NCBI GenBank assembly: GCA_025201345.1
Contig: JAIXMG010000005.1
Span: forward strand, 1,116,001-1,180,000
Length of the DNA stretch: 64,000 bases
From: Thamnidium elegans
Lineage: Eukaryota > Mucoromycota > Mucoromycetes > Mucorales > Mucoraceae
Direction of reading: 5' to 3'
The first letter of the stretch is position 1, and the number at the start of each line of letters is the position of its first letter. Made by a program: the position numbers and the translations under genes. Positions 1 through 9,885 of the stretch are shown here, piece by piece. The notes under the pieces are model-generated. The model was not told the DNA's origin. It did no database searches and saw nothing but the letters and a program-made list of their open reading frames with translations.

Positions 1-1171
1 CAGGCAAAAAGAAATTTTATGTACAAGAGCATGGTAGTTACCTGTTTATTTTTTACTTTTTTTTTAAAAAAGAACAAAAAGACGCATGAAAAAGTAAACA
101 AATAGACAAGAGAGAAAGAGAGAAGGTCATTATGCACAAAGGCCTTTCATTACACTTCTTCCCGGAAATACCAGTAGTTTTACGAATTACGATATTTTAT
201 ACATAATTACTTGATTTGGTGAATTAAAAAATCACTTGAGAGTCCTTCTTTGGTTTCTATGTATAAGCCACTGATCATATTTCCCTTGGTAACTATCACA
301 CGGAATGTAGCTGAAACCATGAAAAGGGGTGCAAGCGTTCTTTTAGAAAAGAAAAAGTGGCTTGTAGTAAAAAGGAAAATTCTAAATTTAAAAGATTCTA
401 ATTTTAAATCATGTTGTACATGCCAAGTCTTTGTTTGTGCTGTGTGATTTCTATACAACAAAACTGATCTTTTGTACAATGTAAATTTGTTCTGTAATTC
501 TTTTCATTATTTATCGAAGGGGGAGGGGGGTTACCAAATACACAATATTTGTGTATTTGCATAATTAGTGGAATTTAATAAATCTGTATTCACTACTATA
601 TACAATTGCAAGGAGTAAAAAAAAACCCCCCTCCTTAAAACCAATGCCAAGTGTACACATATTGCTTTTTTTTTTTTATAATAAAGAACATTTTTCTTTT
701 TTAAAAATAAAATAATAAAGGGCTTTATATGCGCTTAAATAGGTGCAAGACGACGATCTTATTATTGAGCTGATTTCTTGAAAACAAATATATACAAATG
801 TTACATTCTTTTTTTTAAAAAAAAAAAAAATCCAGTAGATTTGTTAGGAAACTCTATTGTTAAGATTTAATTGATAATTCAATAGTTACAATGACATATA
901 ACGCCATCATTTAATAATAAAAATACTCTGTCCCTGTTATGTATCCAAGCAATAGCAATAAAGGGAGATATTTCTTTCTACTAGTGACAATAAACTCTCT
1001 GCGGAATAAAGAGTTTACATGTTGGATCAGAACCTGGCTTTCAATTCTACTGCATAATCAATCAAGGGCCAAGAGATTGAGAAAGAGAGAACAAAAAGCC
1101 CCGCAGAAATTAAACCTTTTCGAAAGCATTACACTGGATTCGGCTTGAAAGAGAGCAAACAGCAGACAGTT

Positions 1172-1230
<59 letters not shown>

Positions 1231-2377
1231 AGAGATAAATCAGATATTCAGTTGCCAGAAATGACCCAAACTAGATTGAGCTATAGATGTAACCGAGTGA
1301 CTGATATGGACTATGTTACCAGCTGCGCTTTTTATTAACGAAGCACAGATTTGATGTTAGTATGAGGCTGTGAAGGTACTGTGTATCTGTTACCATCCTT
1401 GTGTAAAACGTAGGATCTTTCAAAAGTAGATGTATTTTTTTTCCTTTTAAAAAAAAAGAAGTGTAAGTTTAAGAATTATAGAAAGATGGGTACACTGTAA
1501 CTAATCATTATATATCAACTTATACAAGACTTTTTGAATTCCCCCTTTCACAAAAATATTTAACCTTTCCCTCCCTTTTACTCCCCTGAATTGAATCTTT
1601 TATATTGATTTCTACCGTCAATTAACAAATTTTCTACTATTCAATAACAAAATTCTATTTTTATTTTCAAAACGCACAAAAAGCACTTTTTCTGTTTCAC
1701 AAAAAGTTAACTGAGTGAACAGAATAAACTTTTCCAGCCCCCCCTTTTTTTTCGTATGAGGCTAAATTCAAGTGTACAAAGATATCTCTAGTAAATTCAA
1801 ATATATACTGACATAACCTTTTGGTTGAAAGCAATGATTATATCAGCAAACCAAAAAAAAAAAAAAAAAAAAGTAACGTATTCAGCTTAGCGTCCCTTCT
1901 CCTTTTTTTTTTTTTTTTGCAAAAGGAGACTTTTTTATTATTAAAACGCGTCTGCAAATGACGTTTTTAGTGTGTACGAACAAACTAATAAAGCGTTTCA
2001 CTGTGTAAATAAATTACACAGTACCTTACGCTGGTACCTTTTTAATGGTTCCTAGAAATATCGATATCTGTTTTTTAGCGCGTTACATAAAACTGCTTAG
2101 CCATGAACGATTAATTTTATGGTTTCGCATTGTATTCCGGTTCACAAAAAAATACGTGTAACAAAATGATCTAAAAAAAAAACCTTTTTTTTGAGGCGTA
2201 AAAACCCACTTCGGAGTATAAGATCTGTAGCCGCCACTTTTTTGGTGCAACTAATTTATATTGGAGGGTTAATAATAGATTTAAAGGTAACCGCTCTCTT
2301 TTGTATCGTATCTATTTAGTCACAATAAAGTTATTTCAAATATTGAAATAACCTTTTCTTTTCTCTTTCTCTTTATC

Positions 2378-2412
<35 letters not shown>

Positions 2413-2427
2413 CGTCTTTTTATTTTC
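1..2427. other. AT-rich region without a confident gene
   Basis: No convincing gene. A possible terminal exon lies on the minus strand at 207-310: it follows a good acceptor (ATGGTTTCAG) and would encode about 33 residues ending in HQIK, but no upstream exons could be joined to it. A run of more than 50 A sits near 1175-1226, with further A/T runs around 1850-1920. The last 60 bases before 2428 are a C/T-rich tract followed by a T run of about 30, the usual look of a promoter and 5' UTR in this window. Confidence 0.5.
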
Positions 2428-3060
2428 ATGGAGAGAGGACAAGCACATCATACTCCGTCTACAACCCCGAAAAAAGGGCGTCCAAAGACCTTTCTTTCCT
2501 GGATATTCCGTAACAACTCAGTCCCTGTCACTGACAAACCAGAAGAACCCGATAAAACCAAACTCAAAAACAACAACCACCTTGAGATTAGAGACCGCCA
2601 TATGCTGAATACATCATTTTCAAGCCCCACCACCAGCGGATCATATATGCACAACAGTACTGAAGCTACAGTTTCTAATTACAGTAGTGATATTGAAATA
2701 CCTGACCGTCGACAGAGCCATTTATACACACCGTTTCACGATGACATGCCCGATGATTATAAAAGAAGGTCATATTATTCAGCGCATTTAGCGCCTTCGG
2801 ATACAAATAGATCCAGCTCTTCATTAACGAGATCGGCAACTTGGCAACCCTCAACAACAACAAATGATCATACCGTATTGCTTGATGCTGATATTATACC
2901 AGACAGAAGAACAAGTAGAAATTATGCAGCTAACCCCGAAATACAAGCTAGGTTGAACGCAATGCTGAATAGCGATAGAACTGCGTACTTGTCCACGGTT
3001 CTGCAAAGTAATAGAGGAGGTCCTGGTAATGTACATCGAAGGTCAACTACTCCTTCTTAA
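2428..3060 (+). CDS. Hypothetical low-complexity protein, 210 aa
   Basis: Single-exon open reading frame that I do not recognise. The protein is hydrophilic, rich in Ser, Thr, Asn, Asp and Arg, and without membrane segments or a signal peptide. It begins with a basic, proline-containing stretch (about residues 10-30: TPKKGRPKTFLSWIF). It contains two similar pieces, EIPDRRQS near residue 90 and IIPDRRTS near residue 157, each after an acidic or hydrophobic lead-in, which may be short linear motifs. Most of the rest looks disordered. The start follows a pyrimidine-rich leader with a long T run, and the TAA is followed by another C/T-rich tract. Codon use and the absence of stops over 630 bases support a real gene; function is unknown. 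Confidence 0.65.
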   Translation: MERGQAHHTPSTTPKKGRPKTFLSWIFRNNSVPVTDKPEEPDKTKLKNNNHLEIRDRHMLNTSFSSPTTSGSYMHNSTEATVSNYSSDIEIPDRRQSHLYTPFHDDMPDDYKRRSYYSAHLAPSDTNRSSSSLTRSATWQPSTTTNDHTVLLDADIIPDRRTSRNYAANPEIQARLNAMLNSDRTAYLSTVLQSNRGGPGNVHRRSTTPS

Positions 3061-3478
3061 GTCATTTTTTGTATATTATTTCTCTCTCTCTCTCTCTCTT
3101 TTTATGTGTAACTACTTTTTTTCTTTTTTTGTACCTTTTCTTTCTAGGCTTTTTTTTATATATCAAGTCCGCAGTTTTCTCCCCTCAACTTTCCTTTACC
3201 CTATGTATTATTTACTATAATAAAGTATATCCTTATGCCAACAAAAAAAAGCCATTGAATGGCTTTACCGATAAAGTATGGTGCCAAAACGTTGCACTAC
3301 ATCGACGACGTGTGCTGTTGATTATATGTTTACTATCCCTACAACAAATTTAAAAATGTATGACCTTAATTAATATTATTTTCTTTTTAGTAATATTTTA
3401 ATAAGACTTGTAAATAAATATGTCAAGTTTTAATGTAATTTCCATCCACAGATCAACACTTGGGGGAAAATCTAATTG

Positions 3479-3517
<39 letters not shown>

Positions 3518-4957
3518 ATAGATGCATTTATCAAACAAATACTTGTACTGGTTGAAACGTTTCATGAAGGGGTTTGTTTTTAATCTCGCAAATAATACAA
3601 TTGGTCGTACGTTTATAGAAAGTGATCCTAGTTGGGATATGCTGATATTTTATAAGAATGGTAGTATTTAACATTTAGTTTATAATCACCATTAATATAG
3701 TAGCGGCTCTATTTGAAGGTGTTTGATTTAAAGGTGTGCTGTCTTAATTGATAACAATCTTGATAGAATTTAATGTTTGAAATCTTGCAGAAAAAGATAC
3801 ACAGCATATTTTTTCATACTGTAACTTGGGCGAGTTCAAAAACTAATTAAATTATTATAACCCATTATTGTTCGTCCGTTATCCTTTTTAAAACATCTGC
3901 TTTTATATGAACATCCAGGCGTTACTGCAAAAAAAAAAAAAAAAGTAATATTTACAGTAATTGAAATAAGGTGTTTTCCTTGCATGATTCTTTTTCCCAA
4001 GTTGTTTAATGAAACTTAGTGGTTAAGACATTGTATTTAATTTCAAATGTTGAAAACTGCTTGTTGTTCTATATTTCTCTATTTTATTTTTTTTCGGTTG
4101 TTCATTTTTGGCCATTTTGGGGGGTCAACCCCTTTTGTTTTTTGGATTTTTTCATGGATTTTTTACGATTTATCCGGATCTACTTTGACTATCTTTGTAA
4201 ATAAAACCATGATAATAAAGTGCTCGTTTATACGCCTTTATTTAATTTAAAATCATATTTTCACTAAAAACATTGAGCGAGTATTCAACGTTTAAAGGCG
4301 TTTTTTTTTTACTCCAATTTTGAGTTAAGCAGATCTTAAAATGGCTGATTTTTCAAAGCGTGTTTTCTCGTTCGGTTTTGGTTGTAGCCCTTTCATTAAT
4401 TAATAAATAAACAAAAAAAGGCTATTTAATATTATACAACTTGGGTCCAAAAAGCTTTTTCTGTTTTAATAAATTAAAGACCATTATTTATTATAACTGC
4501 TGAAATTACCAGTGATTTCTTATGAGCGATTTTTTAAACTGCGATATCTCTTTGAGCTTTTTTCTCTAGCAGTAGTTATGTTGTGGATTTCTTCCACCCC
4601 TTAAATAGAGCCATAGGCTTTTTTTTTAAGTGTATACTACAATGTATAAAAAAAAAACTGGTCTTTTGCAATGTAAAAAAAAAAATTGTTACATATCATG
4701 CATCTACATACACCAGTCTGATACTAATGACCTCTAGAAAATGTATCGTGATAATTACAGATGTATACAACGTGGGGGGGGAAACAATAAAAGTCTTGTT
4801 TTAGTCATGTCGTCATTATAATGACAATTGACAAAACAAATAATTATACCCGGAACGCCGATTGCAAAAATAAATAAATAAAAAATGAATTCATTGGAAT
4901 AAATTTCTCTTTTTTATTACCCCAAAAATGTTATTATAATAACTGCTGTAATAAAAT
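3061..4957. other. Intergenic region with a dispersed repeat
   Basis: No gene seen. It starts with a C/T-rich tract (3075-3180) downstream of the 210-aa gene, has a 36-base T run at 3484-3516, and from about 3771 to 4560 contains one copy of a repeat that recurs at 21.7-22.8 kb (listed separately). Short open frames here are AT-rich and show no family features. Confidence 0.5.
3771..4560. repeat. Dispersed repeat, copy 1
   Basis: Several blocks match 21713-22835 in the same order. The blocks are: a start near TAATGTTTGAAA with AAAAAGATACA; a central part with GGTCAACCCCTTTTGT and a following GGATCTACTTTG segment; GAGCGAGTA.TCAACGTTTAAAG; and an end part around CCATTATTTATTATAACTG with a downstream GCGATTTTTTAA. 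This copy lacks the inverted second arm seen in copy 2, so it looks internally deleted. No transposase is visible. It is best read as a non-autonomous element or decayed repeat; its limits are approximate. Confidence 0.6.
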
Positions 4958-6863
4958 TTAGTTACGCTGAATACCCATTTCCCAGAACATGATTTCTAAA
5001 CGTGTTCCTTGTTCAAATGTCTTGCAGACGTCTCTGAAACGAGTCTCTGAAGAAGAAACATGGATTTCTGCTAATGCTTCCAATTCAGCTAAAGAAAAAA
5101 AAATTGTTTAGATTTAAAGAAAGCACAATTTCATTATTATTTTTTTTACCAATTCCAGTAGTTACAGCTGCTTGGAAATCGTCAGCTGCGTATTGACAGA
5201 TCCAATCCCAGTACACATTACCCTCTAATAAACATTTTTTTTTTTAGCCGTCATAATGATAAAATAGTGTTTCTTATTACCTCTTTTGGTTGCAGGATCA
5301 TTGAATAACTTGAGACCAATTTCACCGTACCCAAGTAAACAGGGTGCCATAGCTGCTCTTAAATCAAGTAAATCTCCTGAAGTTCCCTTATCCAAAACAT
5401 AGCGAGTATAAGCAGAATTAAATACACTTTCGGGTGCATTGACTACTTCATCTCTGGTAATACCAAATCTAGCGCAGTATTCAATATGAAGTTTGGATTC
5501 TTCAGTAATATGAGCAACAATAGCTGCACTAGCTCCAATTTCTTCCATTGTAGTACCTATTTTTTTTTTTTTTTTTTTGAAGAAAGTTTAATAAACGCGG
5601 GTGTTCTCCGTACATATATAAAAGTTACCCTTGTAGGCTGCAAGTGCGGCAGCACGTGCGTAATGTTGCAAGTAGAGGTAATCTTGCTTCAAATAATAGA
5701 CAAAGCATTCAACGGGAAGTGTGCCATCAGCAATACCGCGAACAAAAGGATGATCAATAAAAGCAGACCAAACTCCTTCAGGAAGGCTGTCTATTACAGC
5801 AGTAATAAAAGGTTTACTACAAAAAAAAATCTGGTGAATATAATATTTTATTTTTTTTGCATATATAATATAATCATTTACCCTTCATATGGAGACCACT
5901 TTAAAGGATGAAAATGGTTAATAGGCCCACTACCGCCACCAATATTACCTAATGTTTGAGAGATAGCTATGTTTACATAACGAATCGCTTTCTCACAAGC
6001 AGTTTTTACTATATATAAAATGTTAGTACGCGACACTTTTTTTTTTTCCCCAATGTTGATAATATTTACATTCAACACCCTTGGCAAGGTAACCAGCTAA
6101 AGCAGCAGAAAGAGTACATCCGGTACCATGCGTATTTTTAGTCACGACAAAATCGTTTTGAATCTCGTGATAAGTACTATTCACAGTATCATAAACAACA
6201 TCTACAACCAATTTCTTATCTTTGATCGTCATGGGTAAATGACCACCTTTTAAAAGAACAACTTTAGGTCCAAGCTCGGCTAAATTTTTTGCAGCGTCGC
6301 GCATATCTTGCAAAGATTGAATGGAACCAGCCTCCAAGTTTAACAAGATCTCAGCCTCGGGGACGTTGGGCGTCAAGATGTAAGTGACGGGTAATAACTC
6401 GGAAACCAAGGCATTGATAGCATCGGGGGCTAAAAGACGAGAACCTGAAGTAGATATCATGACGGGGTCTACAACAACATGACGTGCCTGCTGAGGAAAG
6501 TCTCTTAAACAAGTGGCGACTTGGTTTATAATAGACGCGGAAGATAACATGCCAATCTTGATGGCGTCGGAACCAATGTCACTTAAAACAGCAGTGATTT
6601 GCTTTTTAATAAATTCGGCGGGAATGTCATGAATGCCGTCTACACATTTGGTGTTTTGAGAAGTAACTGAAGTAATGACTGAAGTGGCATATACATGAAG
6701 TGAAGTAAGCGTTTTAATATCGGCTTGAATACCAGCCCCTCTATTATTTACAGTAAACAAAACTTTATTTTAGTAACCATAACTAAAAAAAAAAAATCAA
6801 ATTTTACCCTCCACTATCACTACCGGCAATAGTCATAACAATTGGAATATTTTTATCAGACAT
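4958..6863 (-). CDS. THI20: THI20-type HMP/HMP-P kinase fused to a TenA domain
   Basis: Phosphorylates hydroxymethylpyrimidine and its monophosphate for thiamine synthesis; the C-terminal TenA domain belongs to the thiaminase II salvage family. Seven exons on the minus strand: 6808-6863, 6070-6740, 5882-6008, 5629-5816, 5281-5556, 5150-5224 and 4958-5088, giving 507 aa in frame. The N-terminal ribokinase-like half has AGSDSGGGAGIQAD near residue 13, VVDPVM, and the anion-hole motif HGTGCTLSAALAG. The TenA half starts near residue 285 and has AAMAPCLLGYGEIG with a cysteine near residue 420 in the expected catalytic place, EGNVYWDWI, and a C-terminal FWEMG. Intron 2 carries a perfect TACTAAC branch site. 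The fusion is the standard fungal architecture. Many such genes are repressed by thiamine, often through a TPP riboswitch; I see none here. Confidence 0.93.
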
Positions 6864-6987
6864 AATATTTTAATATATTTATAGATAAAATAGATATAGA
6901 TGTAAGTGTATTATAAAAAGGAAAGGTAAGAAAGGATAATGGTATAAATAACAGTTTTAAAAAATATAATAAAAAAACTTTAAAAAT

Positions 6988-7598
6988 TTATTTGCCGCCC
7001 ATCATTGCCTTGAACTCTTCAAAACTAATTTGACCATCTCCATTGATATCTGCTTCTCGGATCATTGCATCTAATTCGTGGTCAGTTAAAGTTTCGTTTA
7101 AAGAAGACATGACTTTATGTAACTCGTCGCGGTCAATAACACCATTACCATCAGCATCAAACACTCTAAAAAAAAAAAGAAAAAAAAAAAAAGTTGTTAT
7201 TATATAAATTACATTTTTTTACAGGTATCTCTTACTTGAAAGCTTCTTGTAAATCATCAGTATCATCACTTTCCGACTTTAATGTCTTGACAAGACTTAA
7301 AAATTCCTCGAAATCAATATGACCGTTATTATCCGCATCAACATCATTTACCTATTTTACCCAATAATCAATACGTGATTATTTTCTTTTTTCTTATTAA
7401 TATAAATACCATGTCTTGAAGTTCAGCGTCACTTGGGTTCATACCGAAAGAACGAAGTACTACACCCAACTCGGATGCACTAATACTGCCATCTCCATTC
7501 TTGTCGAAAAGTTGAAATGCTTCACGGTATTCAGTTATTTGTTCTTGTGTAAGTTGGTCACTCTAAACTCTTGCTTTAATATTATATAAAAATACTTT

Positions 7599-7629
<31 letters not shown>

Positions 7630-7641
7630 GAAACTTACCAT
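6988..7641 (-). CDS. CMD1: Calmodulin
   Basis: Calcium sensor that binds and regulates kinases, phosphatases and cytoskeletal targets. Four exons: 7639-7641, 7410-7562, 7236-7351 and 6988-7165, giving 149 aa, the normal calmodulin length. The first coding exon is only the ATG, directly followed by GTAAGTTT, as in many calmodulin genes. All four EF-hand loops keep acidic residues at positions 1, 3, 5 and 12: [36 protein letters not shown] and [12 protein letters not shown]. The sequence is more diverged from animal or yeast calmodulin than usual (for example [22 protein letters not shown] in the linker), so it may be one of several paralogues. The upstream region is nearly pure A/G on the plus strand. 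Confidence 0.9.
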
Positions 7642-8049
7642 GACAAATAAAAAAAAGGAAAAATAAAAAAAAAGAAAAAAAGAAAAAGGAGAAGAAAAAG
7701 AAAAAAGAGAAGTAACATTTTATTCTCGAGAAAAAAAATAAAAATATTGTTGCAAGTAGCTTATATGTATATAAAAAAAGGTCTAGCTTCTTTTTCGTTT
7801 AACGCTAAAAGTTTACACTCTATTGGGGAGAAACAAAGTTGGATAGGAATCGAAATCATAAAAAAAAATACGTTAAACATCGTCTTTCGAATCAAAGTAA
7901 AGCCTGATTGTAAAAGTAAATTATTTCTTATCGTAGTACTTGTGTAGCCTCAAATCGTATCATTTTTTTTTCTACTTACATCTAACAACAGCATTGTTTG
8001 AATAGCAACTGTCTCCAGACGTTGGATATCGTACCTGTCAACCAGAAAG

Positions 8050-8097
<48 letters not shown>

Positions 8098-8817
8098 GGT
8101 CAAACAAAACCAAATGATACAACTTTAGGTTTTTCGTCATTCCTGTACCATACGGTAAGCGACTCCGCGTCCATTCTGGTTGTAGAACTGGCTGTTAAGC
8201 TGCTTTTGTTTATGAAGCTCTTGGGCCAGAACTGATCCTACTGATAAATGAGGAGCCACTTGGGCTCAAAAGCACGGATTTCCCGATCTGTCACTCTGAG
8301 TTCGAACTGAAGGTTACGATCAACGCCATCCTGACGAAAGATGAATTAGACGATATAAAGAACCTGGATGCCCAGCCGTTGCTTTAAAAAGAGCCGTATC
8401 CGTTTGTACCAACATAAAAATAAATAAAAAAAAAAAACGCTAAAAAAAAGCAGAATAATAATGATATAAACTGGTTTAAAAGATGTACATAAAAAAAAAT
8501 ACTTACTGGTATACGCTATGAAAAGGAAATGAGTTAAAAAAAATAGTAACGTAAGTAACTCATTAGATAGAATGGGGGTCTATTTGTTCATGTGATCTAT
8601 TTATACACGTTCTACAACTTGTTATTGTAGCTTGGTAACATATTTGTGTCACAAAAGCCTTCCCCAAAAATAAAAAGTAAACAATACAATAAAGGAACTG
8701 CATAAAAAATGTAGTGTTTACAAATTTTAATATGAAGAATGTCAAAAAAATATATATATAAACCCATTCTTTTTTATTATTATTTATTTATTCAGTGTAC
8801 GAAACTTCAAAAAAAAA
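7642..8817. other. Intergenic region, promoters plus a coding relic
   Basis: Lies between the divergent calmodulin and DUF3455 genes. The first 100 bases are a purine-rich calmodulin upstream tract. A 45-base A run sits at about 8050-8095, directly before a GC-richer relic at 8145-8387 (listed separately). A TATA-like TATATATATAAA at about 8752-8763, 55 bases before the DUF3455 start, is a plausible promoter element. Confidence 0.5.
8145..8387 (+). pseudogene. GC-richer coding relic, frameshifted
   Basis: About 240 bases with clearly higher GC and non-local codon use (CTG, AAG, GCC, GAG). Reading the plus strand gives two adjoining frames without internal stops: one ends in ...AVKLLLFMKLLGQN, and the next, one frame away, reads ILLINEEPLGLKSTDFPICH... 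and ends in ...LDDIKNLDAQPLL before TAA at 8385-8387. A single-base shift near 8235 would join them. No family was recognised. It could be a fragment of a mobile element or of a duplicated gene. The 45-base A run lies upstream of it, so it is not simply a retroposed 3' tail in this orientation. Confidence 0.35.
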
Positions 8818-9820
8818 ATGAAGTTATTATCTACTATTGCTATTTTATCAGTTACAGTTCCTTTTACTTTAGCAGACTTATTACCAGGTCTTACTAATAC
8901 AGCACCCGACAGCTCATTTGTCAAGGAAAGAATTGCACCTCCTGCCAATACCACTTTATACGAAGTTTATTTCGCAAGAGGAAACAGAATTTATCAGTGT
9001 AACCCTGAAAAGGAAGGTTTCCAACACTGGTATAATGTTCAAACACATGCTTTCTTGTACGGTACTGAAGGTCAAACCGCTCCTTTTGATCGCGAAGGAA
9101 ATGAAGTAGGTCAACTAAGTGCTGCTCCGTTAAATCCAAAACAACAAATGTAAAAAATTTCAATTCTATTGAAAGTTTCACACACATTTTCTAATATATT
9201 TTTTTTCTAGGTCTAATCCCATGGACACAATGCCAGTTATTTATAATTATCGTGATGGTTCTTGGGCTGGTACTTCTAGACCTTTAGCAACTACAACGAG
9301 AGAAGAAGGTCGTAAAGAAAGAGGAGATAGTGTTCATTTAGATGATCACATTGTACCTGTCACAAGGGCGTCCACAGATGGTTACTTGTCACACGCAAAA
9401 TATATTATTCGTTTGAATTCTTTGGAAGGTGTTGTACCTGCTGCAGAGACATGTACCAAAAAGGGTCTTCTTATCAATAAACCCTTCACTGCTTACTTTA
9501 TGTTCTATACCGATGTTGAAGGTATGCAACAACTTTCGGAAGAAGAAGTCGAGTGGAAGCAAATGGTAGAGAATTATACTCCTGAAAAATTAGCACTTGC
9601 TAAAACCGAACGAAAGGAAGTTGCTATCAAAAGTAAGAAAGTCGTTGCTAGTGGAAAGAAGGAATCTGATGTTGCCGCTGAAGCTGACGTTGCCGCTGAA
9701 GCTGATGTTGCCGCTGAAGCTGATGTTGCCGCTGAAGCTGATGTTGCTGCTGAAGCTGATGTTGCTGCTGAAGCTACCGTTGCTGCTGAAAAAGAAGAGA
9801 ATGTCCCTGCTAGAGATTAA
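8818..9820 (+). CDS. Secreted DUF3455 family protein with an Ala-Glu-rich repeat tail
   Basis: Two exons, 8818-9149 and 9211-9820, join in frame through a 61-nt intron to give 313 aa. Residues 1-19 form a signal peptide (MKLLSTIAILSVTVPFTLA). The body resembles the fungal DUF3455 family: TLYEVYFARGNRIYQC near residue 43, a HWYNVQTHAFLYG segment, then DGSWAGTS and, near residue 200, KYIIRLNSLEGVVPAAETC, equivalent to the conserved YIQRLNTxGGxxP.xxC block. The biochemical role of DUF3455 is unknown; members are often secreted. Unusually, the protein ends in a Lys/Glu-rich stretch and a perfect-phase six-residue repeat, DVAAEA, listed separately. A TATA-like box lies 55 bases upstream. Confidence 0.75.
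9671..9778 (+). repeat. 18-bp coding tandem repeat (six units)
   Basis: Six head-to-tail copies of an 18-base unit, GTTGCCGCTGAAGCTGAT and close variants, each encoding VAAEAD in the C-terminus of the DUF3455 protein. Units 1-4 use GCC, units 5-6 use GCT at the second codon, showing stepwise expansion. A seventh, decayed unit follows. Confidence 0.9.
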
Positions 9821-9885
9821 ACAATATACTTGACACCTCTTTATTATTATTATTATTATTTATTTTAAATAAAACTATATTTTTT

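Noticed and set aside
4019..4250. Two overlapping 61-67 codon frames
   Set aside because: They lie in the dispersed repeat and are Phe/Leu-rich because of T runs; the equivalent frames in copy 2 are not conserved.
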